From Rhizobium sp. (lineage in GTDB: Bacteria > Pseudomonadota > Alphaproteobacteria > Rhizobiales > Rhizobiaceae): a DNA stretch of 64,000 bases. Of the stretch, positions 39,446 through 48,137 are shown in pieces (the stretch's first letter is position 1; each line of letters opens with the position of its first letter). Made by a program: the position numbers and the translations under genes. The DNA lies in assembly GCA_028290545.1 (NCBI GenBank), contig JAQGJP010000050.1:1-64000 (forward strand), in the 5' to 3' direction. A model generated the notes under the pieces. It ran no database searches and was not told where the DNA came from. It saw only the letters and a program-made list of their open reading frames with translations.

Positions 39446-40884
39446 TGAAACGGAACAGGAAAGTCAAAATCCTGGCCACACTGGGGCCGGCGTCGAGCGA
39501 AGAGCATATGATCGAAAAGCTGCACCAGGCCGGTGCCGACGTTTTTCGCATTAATATGAGCCATTCCAGCCACGACATGATGCGGACCCTGATCGGTCGC
39601 ATCCGGGCCGTGGAAGCGCGTTCGGGGCGGCCGATCGGCATTCTCGCCGACCTTCAGGGACCCAAGCTGCGCGTCGGCAAATTCGCCAATGGCTCGGTCG
39701 AACTCCAAGCCGGCCAGACCTTCACGCTCGACAATCGCGATGAACCGGGCGACAATACGCGCGTCTACCTGCCGCATCCGGAAATTCTGCAATCCGTCAA
39801 AGTCGGCGACCGGCTGCTGATCGATGATGGCAAGCTTCATCTCAAAGCGGAGGTCTGCGACGGCACCAGCATTGTCACCAAGGTGATCGCAGGCAACAAG
39901 ATATCCGACAAGAAGGGCGTCAGCCTGCCTGACACGCTGCTTGCGATCGGCGCGCTGACCGAGAAGGACCGGGTGGATCTCGATGCCGTGCTCGCGACCA
40001 ACAGCGTCGATTGGGTGGCGCTCTCTTTCGTGCAGCGGCCGGAGGATCTCGCCGAAGTGCGCAAGATCGCCAGGAATCGCGTCGGCATCATGTCGAAGAT
40101 CGAAAAGCCGCAGGCGATCGAACGGATCGACGAGATCATCGAGCTTTCCGATGCGCTAATGGTGGCGCGAGGAGACCTCGGTGTCGAAATGCCGCTTGAG
40201 GCCGTTCCAGGTATCCAGAAGCAATTGACGCGCGCCTGCCGCCGCGTCGGCAAGCCGGTGGTGGTCGCGACCCAGATGCTGGAATCGATGATCACGGCGC
40301 CGGTTCCGACGCGCGCCGAAGTTTCCGACGTGGCCACAGCCGTGTTCGAGGGCGCGGATGCGATCATGCTGTCGGCCGAATCGGCCTCGGGTCAGTATCC
40401 GGTCGAGGCCGTCAGCACCATGGCGTCGATTGCCAGCACAGTCGAGCGGGACCCGTATTACTCCAACATCATCCACGCGCAGCGGCCGCAGCCCGAGGCG
40501 ACGGGCGCCGATGCCATTTCTCTGGCCTCGCGAGAGATCGCCGAGACGCTCAAGCTTTCGGCCATCGTCTGTTATACCGGTTCGGGCAATACCGGACTGC
40601 GCGCTGCCCGCGAACGTCCATTCGTACCGGTCCTGGCGCTTTCTCCGATCATAGAGACGGCGCGCAAGCTGTCGCTCGTCTGGGGCCTGCATTGCGTGGT
40701 GACAGAAGATGCGTCGGACCTGGACGACATGGTCAACCGCGCCTGCCGGATCGTGCACGCCGAAGGCTTCGGTAAGCCAGGCGACCGGGTGATCATCACC
40801 GCCGGCGTGCCTTTGGGTACGCCGGGCAACACCAATATGCTGCGTATCGCCTATATCGCTTCAGACGGCCAGAGCGGGATTTGA
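39445..40884 (+). CDS. pyk: Pyruvate kinase
   Basis: 479 residues, catalysing phosphoenolpyruvate plus ADP to pyruvate plus ATP in glycolysis. The catalytic barrel motifs are KILATLGPASS near the start, MSHSSHD, LADLQGPKLRVG, MSKIEKPQAIERIDEI and MVARGDLGVEMPLE. The C-terminal regulatory domain ends with NTNMLRIAYI. ATG 39445 overlaps the stop of the DUF1036 gene by one base (TGATG), so translation is coupled. A TTG three bases upstream is not needed. Confidence 0.96.
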   Translation: MKRNRKVKILATLGPASSEEHMIEKLHQAGADVFRINMSHSSHDMMRTLIGRIRAVEARSGRPIGILADLQGPKLRVGKFANGSVELQAGQTFTLDNRDEPGDNTRVYLPHPEILQSVKVGDRLLIDDGKLHLKAEVCDGTSIVTKVIAGNKISDKKGVSLPDTLLAIGALTEKDRVDLDAVLATNSVDWVALSFVQRPEDLAEVRKIARNRVGIMSKIEKPQAIERIDEIIELSDALMVARGDLGVEMPLEAVPGIQKQLTRACRRVGKPVVVATQMLESMITAPVPTRAEVSDVATAVFEGADAIMLSAESASGQYPVEAVSTMASIASTVERDPYYSNIIHAQRPQPEATGADAISLASREIAETLKLSAIVCYTGSGNTGLRAARERPFVPVLALSPIIETARKLSLVWGLHCVVTEDASDLDDMVNRACRIVHAEGFGKPGDRVIITAGVPLGTPGNTNMLRIAYIASDGQSGI

Positions 40885-40920
40885 GAGATAACCCCAGGTC
40901 GGCATAAGACCCCTCCTAAA

Positions 40921-40940
40921 CCCTCCCCACAAGGGGAGGG
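40921..40940. repeat. CCCTCCCC/GGGGAGGG inverted repeat
   Basis: Two 8-base arms, CCCTCCCC and GGGGAGGG, around ACAA, 36 bases after the pyk stop. GC-rich palindromes of this kind are common intergenic repeats in rhizobia. It may also stop transcription, but no T-run follows. Confidence 0.5.
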
Positions 40941-41025
40941 CTTAGCCCTTGGCACAGGAGTGCTGTCGCTGTTCCTCTGTCGCCACGCACTCGGCCAGCG
41001 TCGTGCATCCATTCCGCAGCGCGTA

Positions 41026-42045
41026 TCAAAGAGTAGAGGCGATGCGCTTCTCGACGACGCGCACCATCCGATTCAGGTCACGGGGCATGCCGCCGAGCTT
41101 TTCGATCGCGGCGATGGCAAGGTCGGTGGCGACGTAGTCCGGCTTATGGCCGAGGTTGCGCACCCAGTAGAGTTCTGAACCAGGGATATCGCGCTTCAGT
41201 CCGCGGGAATGCAGTTCCTCATAGACGATATCATCGCTGTCGCCGGTAATGATGATGGTCGGCGCGGTGATCTCCCTGTAGCGCGGCTGGATCTTCCGGA
41301 CATAGGCTTCCAGGTTGGCAACATCACGAGCATTGTCGCAAAACTCGGTTGGCCGCAGCACCAGCGGGATAGCGGCGTTGTCGCTATAATTTGCCGGGAC
41401 CGGATTGGGCTGAAAGACGTGTTTGACGCCGCCATCAAGTTGTAGCAGTCCTGCCGGCAGCGTGATCGTGCTGCAGAAGATCGGACCGATGACCGGCCGG
41501 TTGGCGATGTCATAATACCAGTCGATGCCGCCCGGCCAGGGGTGTGTGGCCGGTGCGAGGAAAAGCAGGCCCCTCGTCATGTCGGCATGCCTGAGGCCGA
41601 AGGTTGCAGTCGTCGCCCCGCCGACCGAGTGGCCGATGATGATCGCCTCTACAATGCCCTTCGCCGTCATCAACCTCGCGATAGCATCCGCCTGGCCGTC
41701 CGGCGTCAGGTTCGCATCGCCGCCGCGATCCGAGTAGCCATGGCCGGGCCGATCGACGAACAGCATCTCCGCCCGCGTTTTCAGCGGCTCGAAGAACGCG
41801 CCCATCGGATCGCGCAGATTGCCGCTGGCGCCGTGAATGAAAACCAGTGGCGGCAGGTCCGCCCCCACAGGTCTCGGCCAGTGGTAACTGTTGATCCTGA
41901 GGCCGCCGATATCGGTCAGTTCGCCGATATTCGGATAGCGTTGTTCCAGTTTTGCCGATTGCCAGCGCGTGAAGCCATAGCCACAGACAAGCAGGAACGC
42001 AAAAACCATTATGACGTAGAGGGCGATCTTCAATAACAGCAACAT
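41026..42045 (-). CDS. Alpha/beta hydrolase with N-terminal membrane anchor
   Basis: 339 residues. An N-terminal hydrophobic helix (KIALYVIMVFAFLLVCGYGF) anchors the protein, followed by the hydrolase core: VFIHGASGNLRDP (oxyanion region), the nucleophile serine in IIIGHSVGGATTATFG near residue 140, aspartate in IIITGDSDDIV and the C-terminal histidine in LGHKPDYVAT. The substrate is unknown. It is convergent with pyk and separated by the GC-rich palindrome. Confidence 0.88.
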   Translation of the reverse strand: MLLLLKIALYVIMVFAFLLVCGYGFTRWQSAKLEQRYPNIGELTDIGGLRINSYHWPRPVGADLPPLVFIHGASGNLRDPMGAFFEPLKTRAEMLFVDRPGHGYSDRGGDANLTPDGQADAIARLMTAKGIVEAIIIGHSVGGATTATFGLRHADMTRGLLFLAPATHPWPGGIDWYYDIANRPVIGPIFCSTITLPAGLLQLDGGVKHVFQPNPVPANYSDNAAIPLVLRPTEFCDNARDVANLEAYVRKIQPRYREITAPTIIITGDSDDIVYEELHSRGLKRDIPGSELYWVRNLGHKPDYVATDLAIAAIEKLGGMPRDLNRMVRVVEKRIASTL

Positions 42046-42106
42046 TCAGGACTTCGATCGCAGACTGTGACGCTGTCCAATCATACGTTTCGACGGTCTA
42101 AACGGT

Positions 42107-42769
42107 TCACGTCTTCTGGCCGGTCAGCTTGTTGATAATTTCGAGCGCCTCTTTCTGTGCATCGCGATCGGCGGGATAATAGGAAAGATAGCTCTCCAAG
42201 GCTTTCAGTGCCTGTGCATCGCGGCCATTGTCTTCTAGGATACCTGCGAGGCCGGAGAGCGCGCCGAGGTGGCGTGGCTCGAGCGCCAGCGTATGTGCTG
42301 TGTCGGCCATCGACTTTCCGTGATTGCCCATGAGATAATGGATCGTCGCGCGTTGGTTCCAGCCCTCGGCATAGTCAGGTGCGAGCAAAGTGACCTGATC
42401 GACAAAATCGAGTGCGGCACCATAGCGTTTTTCGGAAATCGCCTTGGTGGAATTGGCCATCAGCATATCGACAGTGGCGCTACCGGAAACCCTGAAACTG
42501 TCGCGAATCTGGTCGGCGATCGCGCGCGCCAATTCGGGGCTGCGTTCCGTCTTGAGCCTGGCGAAAAGAATATCCAGCTGAGCATCCTGCGGAGCCAACG
42601 GGCCCAGCGATGCTTCCTTGGCTTGTTCCGGAGATTGCCCTGGAGTTTTCTCGATGATCTGCTCTGGCTTGTCGGACGTCATGGCGTCGTCAGCGGCAAA
42701 ACCATTTGCGGCGAGGAGACCCGACAAGACGATACAAGTGGCATAAGCAGAAAAGCGCATGGCGGGCAT
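42107..42769 (-). CDS. Secreted tetratricopeptide-repeat protein
   Basis: 220 residues from ATG 42769 (MPAMRFSAYATCIVL). A signal peptide ends near AAD at about residue 24-27. Residues about 110-215 form TPR helices: GAALDFVDQVTLLAPDYAEG, YLMGNHGKSMADTAHTLALE and ALKALESYLSYYPAD. It is probably a periplasmic protein mediating protein contacts. A longer frame from TTG 42826 lacks a ribosome site. The ATG at 42760 is also possible; an inverted repeat (42761-42780) overlaps the start. Confidence 0.75.
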   Translation of the reverse strand: MPAMRFSAYATCIVLSGLLAANGFAADDAMTSDKPEQIIEKTPGQSPEQAKEASLGPLAPQDAQLDILFARLKTERSPELARAIADQIRDSFRVSGSATVDMLMANSTKAISEKRYGAALDFVDQVTLLAPDYAEGWNQRATIHYLMGNHGKSMADTAHTLALEPRHLGALSGLAGILEDNGRDAQALKALESYLSYYPADRDAQKEALEIINKLTGQKT

Positions 42770-42780
42770 GATAGCCCGCC
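42761..42780 (-). repeat. GGCGGGC/GCCCGCC hairpin at the TPR gene start
   Basis: A perfect 7-base stem with a 6-base loop. It spans the ATG at 42769 and directly precedes the ATG at 42760, so in the mRNA it could hide one start codon. It also lies between rpmJ's end and this gene. Confidence 0.4.
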
Positions 42781-42826
42781 AGTGTAAATATTCAAACAAA
42801 AATCTCAAGCTCAGCCGAAAGGGCAA

Positions 42827-42952
42827 TCAGCCCTGACGTGCCTTGTAGCGCGGATTCAGCTTGTTGATGATGTAAATCCGGCCCTTGCGGCGGACCAGAC
42901 GGTTTTCACGATGACGTGCCTTGAGCGCTTTCAGCGAGTTCTTGATCTTCAT
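42827..42952 (-). CDS. rpmJ: 50S ribosomal protein L36
   Basis: 41 residues, [20 protein letters not shown] followed by [21 protein letters not shown]. This is the L36 paralogue lacking the zinc-binding cysteines. It joins the 23S rRNA core of the large subunit. ATG 42952 is chosen; a longer upstream frame has no family support. It stands alone, transcribed toward the TPR gene. Confidence 0.95.
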   Translation of the reverse strand: MKIKNSLKALKARHRENRLVRRKGRIYIINKLNPRYKARQG

Positions 42953-43120
42953 TGTTCTGATCCGCGACGTTGTTTGGCGGGTTGCCCCGATGTTTATCAA
43001 ATCAAGCGCGCGCCATTTCAAGGGCGCGCCTGAAGTTGGGAGGCATGTACCGGCAGACGCCTATTCTGTCAACCGCAAAAGCCCCACATTTTTGGGCCTG
43101 AGAGCCTGTTTTCCAATGAT

Positions 43121-43143
43121 AAAGCCGGCATAAGGCCGGCTTT
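43121..43143 (-). terminator. Hairpin terminator after the RcdA-like gene
   Basis: AAAGCCGGC pairs with GCCGGCTTT around a 5-base loop, 30 bases after the stop at 43173 on the minus strand. The stem ends in TTT followed by ATCATT, a weak T-tract. It most likely ends the RcdA-like transcript. Confidence 0.6.
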
Positions 43144-43172
43144 CGATAGAATCTCACAATGCAGGATATTGC

Positions 43173-43688
43173 TTAGTGGCCGCCGAATGCGGTCTTCAAC
43201 AGTGACAACTGGGCCTGCACTGAATTCTGGTTGGCGGTCACCGCCTGGGCTTCCGTCGGACGGTAGATTTCGCGATCGAGTACGGCAACGCGGTTCTGCA
43301 GGCGCACAGACTTTTCGATCAGTTCGCGGAAAGTCTGTGGTAGGTCGCTCCAGCCGGGTGCCGCGTGATCGACGTTGAAAGTGTCGAGGCGAACCTTTTT
43401 CTTTTCGTTCAGGACCTGGTCGCGGGTCATCTCGCCGTTATTGATGGCTCGCTGCAGCAGCAGCCAGGAGGCCACCTGCATCAGCCGGGTGGTCAGCCGC
43501 ATCGATTCGGCAGCATAAAGCACGGAAGCCATGCGCGGCAGGCTTTTCGAGGCTAGTCGGCCTGCACCGTCGAGATAGCTTGCGGTTTCTTCGACCAGAG
43601 CCATCCCTTCCGAGTAAAGACCTTTGAACTGAGCTGAAGAGGCCGCGTGGCCGGCGAAGCTGATCGTGTTGGCTCCGGATTCAAGCAT
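43173..43688 (-). CDS. rcdA: RcdA-like DUF1465 protein
   Basis: 171 residues from ATG 43688 (MLESGANTISFAG). The family DUF1465 contains Caulobacter RcdA, an adaptor that helps ClpXP degrade CtrA during the cell cycle. The central helices KSLPRMASVLYAAESMRLTTR and ASWLLLQRAINNGEMT and a C-terminal helix (VRLQNRVAVLDREI) are typical. An upstream extension of 33 residues in the same frame is not family-like. The symbol is by family assignment. Confidence 0.85.
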   Translation of the reverse strand: MLESGANTISFAGHAASSAQFKGLYSEGMALVEETASYLDGAGRLASKSLPRMASVLYAAESMRLTTRLMQVASWLLLQRAINNGEMTRDQVLNEKKKVRLDTFNVDHAAPGWSDLPQTFRELIEKSVRLQNRVAVLDREIYRPTEAQAVTANQNSVQAQLSLLKTAFGGH

Positions 43689-44165
43689 TTTGGATATCCT
43701 GTGTACGCATGACTTAAAAGCTACCGAAGGGATTTGGTTCCCAAGTTTAATCTTGATAACAGGATCATGCCGTCCGTTTAGCCTCAACGCAACTTGATTC
43801 TTAAGAAACGGTTAATCTCCACAGTTTGTTTCAAATACCCGTTAAACGCAGGCGTTACAACGGAATAAAAAAAGAGCCGCAAGGAGCGGCTCTCAAGGTA
43901 AAACAGGGAGAAAAATCAGACCGAATCCGAGGCGGAAAATGTCTGAAATCCAGAAGCTCTGGATGTGAATAGTTATGCTATGGAAAGGTTAATATTTGGT
44001 TACCGGGATCGATAAATGTCAATTCTGAAGTACAGTATCGATACATCTTGAAATGGTGCAGAGTGAGCGTCGTGCCTGGCGGCGGGTTGGGGATAACGCC
44101 CCTTCAATTCGGCGCAATCTTCCTTTAGTTTGACGACAGAAATTTACGTAAGGTGATAGAATCGC
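43689..44165. other. Intergenic region with an orphan terminator
   Basis: A 477-base gap between divergent rcdA and the motA-like gene. It contains a terminator facing the minus strand at 43866-43893 but no minus-strand ORF upstream of it, so a short untranslated RNA could be encoded between about 43895 and 44150. The plus-strand ribosome site AAGGTG lies just before ATG 44166. Confidence 0.5.
43866..43893 (-). terminator. Orphan Rho-independent terminator
   Basis: AGAGCCGC pairs with GCGGCTCT around AAGGA. On the minus strand the stem is followed by a run of seven T. No protein-coding frame ends before it on this strand within 270 bases. Confidence 0.7.
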
Positions 44166-45200
44166 ATGGCGGCACCGGGTTTTTTCGATCGGGATGATAG
44201 CGACGCTCAGGCCACGGTATACGGCCGCAAACTTTCAAGTCCGATGTCCTATTTCTGGACAATGGTTATTTTTCTTATTCTGGTCGGTTTTGCCGGCGCT
44301 ATCCTGTTCCGCCAGGCGCATAATGCCTTCATTGCCAATCCGGGTTTGAACGGCCTGATTCTCGGCGTGCTGCTGATCGGCATCCTGCTTGCCTTCAACC
44401 ATGTGATTTCGCTGCGGCCGGAAGTGCGCTGGTTCAACTCCTTCCGTGCGGCGGGTGGCACGGAGAAGGCCGGCCGCGAGCCGGTCATGCTTTCACCCAT
44501 GCGCGCGCTGATCGGCTCCAGCAACACCGGCGCGCTTTCCACCAATTCGCTGCGCTCGATCCTCGATTCGATTGCCTCGCGGCTCGACGAGACGCGTGAC
44601 ACGACGCGCTATCTGACCGGTCTGTTGATCTTCCTCGGTCTGCTCGGCACCTTCTGGGGCCTGCTCGGCACCATCGCATCGATCAATACCGTCATCCAGG
44701 GGCTCGATCCCGGCAGTGGCGAGACGGCGGACATCCTCAACACGCTCAAGGAGAGCCTTTCGGCGCCGCTGACCGGCATGGGCACCGCGTTCTCATCCTC
44801 GCTTTTCGGTCTCTCCGGCTCGTTGATCCTCGGTTTTCTCGATCTGCAGGCCGGCCGGGCGCAGAACCGCTTCTACAACGAGCTCGAGAACTGGCTGTCG
44901 TCGGTGACCGACGTCTCGTCCGATTTCGCCGTCGCACCGGTCATCGAGGGAACTTCCGGCGGCTCTTCGGAGGAGTTGAAGACGCTTTCCGAGCAACTGG
45001 TGAAGATCAGCCAGGATGGCGGAGGCACCCAGCGGTCGACCGCAGCCATGGCCAATCTCGCCGAAGGCATACAGGGGCTCGTTCGCAACATGCGCACCGA
45101 ACAGCAGATGCTGCGCGACTGGATCGAAGCCCAGCAGGAGGAATCCAAACTGCTCCGCCGCACGCTCGACAAGCTCAGCGAAAAGATCGAGGGGAAGTAA
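44166..45200 (+). CDS. MotA/TolQ/ExbB-family proton channel protein
   Basis: 344 residues. Two early helices (YFWTMVIFLILVGFAGAILF; GLILGVLLIGILLAFNHVI), then a large cytoplasmic part and helices LTGLLIFLGLLGTFWGLLGT and GMGTAFSSSLFGLSGSLILGF, which form the ion-channel core of this family. A coiled tail follows. The partner at 45201 is MotB/OmpA-like. No flagellar or Zorya genes are close. The pair probably forms a peptidoglycan-linked stator of unknown output. Start ATG 44166 has AAGGTG. Confidence 0.88.
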   Translation: MAAPGFFDRDDSDAQATVYGRKLSSPMSYFWTMVIFLILVGFAGAILFRQAHNAFIANPGLNGLILGVLLIGILLAFNHVISLRPEVRWFNSFRAAGGTEKAGREPVMLSPMRALIGSSNTGALSTNSLRSILDSIASRLDETRDTTRYLTGLLIFLGLLGTFWGLLGTIASINTVIQGLDPGSGETADILNTLKESLSAPLTGMGTAFSSSLFGLSGSLILGFLDLQAGRAQNRFYNELENWLSSVTDVSSDFAVAPVIEGTSGGSSEELKTLSEQLVKISQDGGGTQRSTAAMANLAEGIQGLVRNMRTEQQMLRDWIEAQQEESKLLRRTLDKLSEKIEGK

Positions 45201-46232
45201 ATGGCGTTGCGGCGCAGGCGCGGCCGGGAACGGGCCGTCGATTATTGGCCGGGCTTCGTGGATGCGTTGTCCACGCTGTTGCTTGCCATCATGTTCCTTC
45301 TGACGGTGTTCGTGCTTGGCCAGTTCATCCTCAGCCGCGAAATTTCGGGGAAGGACGACGTGCTCGACAGGCTCAACAACCAGATCAACGAGTTGACCCA
45401 GCTGCTGGCGCTGGAAAAGGGCGGCAAGCAGGATCTCGAGGACTCGTTCGCCAATCTGCAGGCGCAACTGAATACCGCAGAAACCGAGCGCACACGCCTG
45501 CAGCAGATGTTGGATCAGGGAACAGGGACCGCCGATAGCGACAAGGCCCGCATCGGTGCTTTATCAGGCGAGCTTACCCAGCAGAAGGAAGCGAGCGAAC
45601 GGGCACTGAACCAGGTGGAATTGCTCAACCAGCAGATCGCGGCGCTCCGCGCGCAGATTGCGGCCGTGGAGCAGGCGCTGCAGGTGTCCGAATCCAAGGA
45701 TAAATCTTCCCAGACGCAGATCGCCGACCTCGGACGCAGGCTGAATGTGGCGTTGGCGCAGCGGGTGCAGGAGCTCAACCGCTACCGATCGGATTTCTTC
45801 GGGCGCTTGCGCGAAATCCTTTCGGACCGTGAAAACATCCGGATCGTTGGTGACCGCTTCGTCTTTCAGTCGGAAGTGTTGTTCCCATCCGGCGGCGCCG
45901 ATCTCAATGATGCCGGCAAGAACGAAATGGCCAAGCTGGCGACGGCACTGTTGGACCTCGCCAGGGAAATTCCGCCCGAAATCAGCTGGGTGCTGCGTGT
46001 CGATGGTCACACCGACAACGTGCAGCTTTCCGGCAACGGTCGATATGCCGACAACTGGGAACTTTCATCGGCCCGCGCGACGTCGGTGGTCAAGTTCCTG
46101 ATTTCGAAAGGCGTGCCGGCGAACCGCCTTGTGGCTGCAGGCTTTGGCGAGTTCCAGCCGATTGCCGAAGGCGACGGCGATGAAGCACGCAACCAGAACC
46201 GCCGCATAGAGTTGAAGCTGACCGAGAGGTAG
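45201..46232 (+). CDS. OmpA/MotB-like peptidoglycan-binding protein, partner of the MotA-like channel
   Basis: 343 residues. A single N-terminal helix (DALSTLLLAIMFLLTVFVLG) is followed by a long coiled coil (about 50-190: heptads such as NNQINELTQLLALEKGG, RTRLQQMLDQG, ERALNQVELLNQQIAAL) and a C-terminal OmpA domain (WVLRVDGHTDN, NWELSSARATSVVKFLI, AAGFGEFQPI). The ATG directly follows the stop of the channel gene, so the pair is co-translated. The helix with the conserved aspartate may complete the proton path. Confidence 0.9.
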   Translation: MALRRRRGRERAVDYWPGFVDALSTLLLAIMFLLTVFVLGQFILSREISGKDDVLDRLNNQINELTQLLALEKGGKQDLEDSFANLQAQLNTAETERTRLQQMLDQGTGTADSDKARIGALSGELTQQKEASERALNQVELLNQQIAALRAQIAAVEQALQVSESKDKSSQTQIADLGRRLNVALAQRVQELNRYRSDFFGRLREILSDRENIRIVGDRFVFQSEVLFPSGGADLNDAGKNEMAKLATALLDLAREIPPEISWVLRVDGHTDNVQLSGNGRYADNWELSSARATSVVKFLISKGVPANRLVAAGFGEFQPIAEGDGDEARNQNRRIELKLTER

Positions 46233-46241
46233 GCACCGCGT

Positions 46242-46415
46242 TCAATCGTGCATGACTGCCGCCACCAGGACCGCGGCAATCATGACGATGGCGATCTTCC
46301 AGAAATCCTTGCGTCTCTTGAGACCCGGCCAGCCGATCGGCTTGATGAGATGCAGCATCATCAGGATTATGGCCATAACCGGAATGATTTTCGTCAAATT
46401 CAAATCCTCGGGCAT
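46242..46415 (-). CDS. Small membrane protein with two helices
   Basis: 57 residues, MPEDLNLTKIIPVMAIILMM with a first helix to LIKPIG, a basic stretch (GLKRRKDFWK) and a second helix (IAIVMIAAVLVAAVM). The coding pattern, ATG 46415 and the stop 10 bases past the OmpA gene on the opposite strand support a real gene. I do not recognise its function. It is convergent with the MotA/OmpA pair. Confidence 0.6.
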   Translation of the reverse strand: MPEDLNLTKIIPVMAIILMMLHLIKPIGWPGLKRRKDFWKIAIVMIAAVLVAAVMHD

Positions 46416-46591
46416 TTGCCATAGTATCGGCGTGATTATTCAATTAGTTGCGGTTCTCGCCGGTGGGGACCGAAGGGCCGCACCAAAGCGAATCGGCCAT
46501 CTCCGCCAAATCCATATCACGGTTTTACAAGCCGCCCGGCTATGCCATAGTGCATTGTCCGGTGCCGCCAATTTAGACGAAGAGACTGTCG

Positions 46592-47917
46592 ATGAAGCAA
46601 AACCTGATTTCCGTTTTGGCGCTCCTGACAGGAACCTTGTTTGTGTTTCTCGGCAACGGCTTGCACAGCCTGCTACTGCCGATGCGCGGCACCGCTGAGG
46701 GCTATTCGGAGACGGTCCTCGGCTTCTTCGGCACATCCTGGGCGGCTGGTTTCGTGCTCGGCTGCATCTTCGCCCGGCGGCTGGTCAAGCGGATGGGCCA
46801 TGTGCGGGCATTTTCCGGCTTCATCTCGCTGGTTGCCATCACCGCGCTGCTGACCGGGATTTTCATTCATCCGACCTTCTGGCTGCTGTCACGCGCCGTC
46901 ACCGGTTTTGGCGCCGCCGCCGTCGCGATGATCATCGAGAGCTGGCTCAACGAGCGGGCCTCGAACGAGAGCCGCGGGATGATTTTCTCGCTCTATATCT
47001 CGATCACATTGCTTGGCATCGTCTGTGGTCAGATGGCGGTTGCCTTCATCGACATCCATACACCGATCCTGTTCATGGTGGCCGGGATTGCCTATTGCAT
47101 CGCCATGATGCCGACGCTGATTTCAACGGCGCAGGCGCCGAAGCCGCTCAACGAGATCAGTCTTGATCTGACGGCGCTGTACAAGAATTCGCCGGTGTCG
47201 TTCCTCGGCATCCTGCTGGTCGGCATCGCCAATGGCGCCTGGGGTACGCTGGGCGCGGTGTTTGGCGCCAAGGCAGGGCTTTCGGCCGGCGATATCGCGC
47301 TGATGATGACGATCACCATTTTTGCGGGCGCGGCGATGCAGATCCCGGCGGGCCGTATGTCGGACCGCATGGACCGGCGCTACGTGCTGGCGATTCTCTC
47401 GGGCATCGCCTGGCTCGCCGGCATCCAGATGTTCCTGCTCGAGCCGATGAATGTGGTCACGGTGCTGATCCTGGTCGGCGTCTACGGCGCGACGGCCAAT
47501 TCGCTCTATCCGATCGCCGTGGCGCATGCCAACGACTTCGCCAAGCCGTCAGAATTCATGAATGTCTCGGGCGGCCTGCTGCTGCTCTATGGCATTGGCA
47601 CCGTCATCGGCCCGTCGGTCGGCGGGCCGATCATGCAGCAGTTCGGCCCCTATGCCCTGTTTGCCGTCACCGCCAGCGCGCATGCGCTGATCACCATCCA
47701 CGCGATCGTCCGCTCGCGGCTGCGTGCGCCGATCCCGGTCGGCGAGCGCGACGCCTATTCCAGCGTATCGTCGGGAACCCAGACGACGCCGGAATCGCTG
47801 GCGCTCAGCCCACGTTCGCAGCCCTTGCAGGCAAGGGAGGATGCCGGTAACGTTAGCCGTGACGACGCGGGTGCGGCGCCGTCGGCTGAAAAAGACGCAG
47901 GGGCGGCAGCGGCATGA
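46592..47917 (+). CDS. Major facilitator superfamily transporter
   Basis: 441 residues, about twelve hydrophobic helices in two halves, with the family-type loop motifs GFVLGCIFARRLVKRMGHVR between helices 2 and 3 and GRMSDRMDRRYVL in the second half. A hydrophilic C-terminal tail of about 50 residues is rich in alanine, serine and glutamate. The substrate is unknown. The stop overlaps the DUF1192 start by 4 nt. Confidence 0.88.
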   Translation: MKQNLISVLALLTGTLFVFLGNGLHSLLLPMRGTAEGYSETVLGFFGTSWAAGFVLGCIFARRLVKRMGHVRAFSGFISLVAITALLTGIFIHPTFWLLSRAVTGFGAAAVAMIIESWLNERASNESRGMIFSLYISITLLGIVCGQMAVAFIDIHTPILFMVAGIAYCIAMMPTLISTAQAPKPLNEISLDLTALYKNSPVSFLGILLVGIANGAWGTLGAVFGAKAGLSAGDIALMMTITIFAGAAMQIPAGRMSDRMDRRYVLAILSGIAWLAGIQMFLLEPMNVVTVLILVGVYGATANSLYPIAVAHANDFAKPSEFMNVSGGLLLLYGIGTVIGPSVGGPIMQQFGPYALFAVTASAHALITIHAIVRSRLRAPIPVGERDAYSSVSSGTQTTPESLALSPRSQPLQAREDAGNVSRDDAGAAPSAEKDAGAAAA

Positions 47918-48105
47918 GCCTGTTCGACGAGGATAAGCCGGTCAAGAAGGTTAGCCACGAGATCGGCGCCGACATCTCGACACTCTCGGTCGATGAGCTC
48001 AGGGCACGGATCGGGCTGCTGAGCGACGAGATCGGCCGGTTGGAGGCCGAGATCACCGCCAAATCCTCGAGCCGCAATGTCGCGGAAAATCTTTTCAAGA
48101 AGTAA
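47914..48105 (+). CDS. DUF1192 protein
   Basis: 63 residues (MSLFDEDKPVKKVSHEIGAD), matching the short coiled-coil DUF1192 family: LSVDELRARIGLLSDEIGRL is the core heptad region. ATG 47914 overlaps the end of the MFS gene. Function unknown; its position is conserved in alphaproteobacteria as far as I know. Confidence 0.85.
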   Translation: MSLFDEDKPVKKVSHEIGADISTLSVDELRARIGLLSDEIGRLEAEITAKSSSRNVAENLFKK

Positions 48106-48137
48106 TCGGCGGTTGCGCATCGCGTGGGGTAGGCAAC

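Noticed and set aside
44166..46232. Possible Zorya-type defence system (ZorA/ZorB)
   Set aside because: The channel and OmpA proteins resemble ZorA/B only at the fold level. No ZorC, ZorD or ZorE nuclease/helicase genes are next to them.
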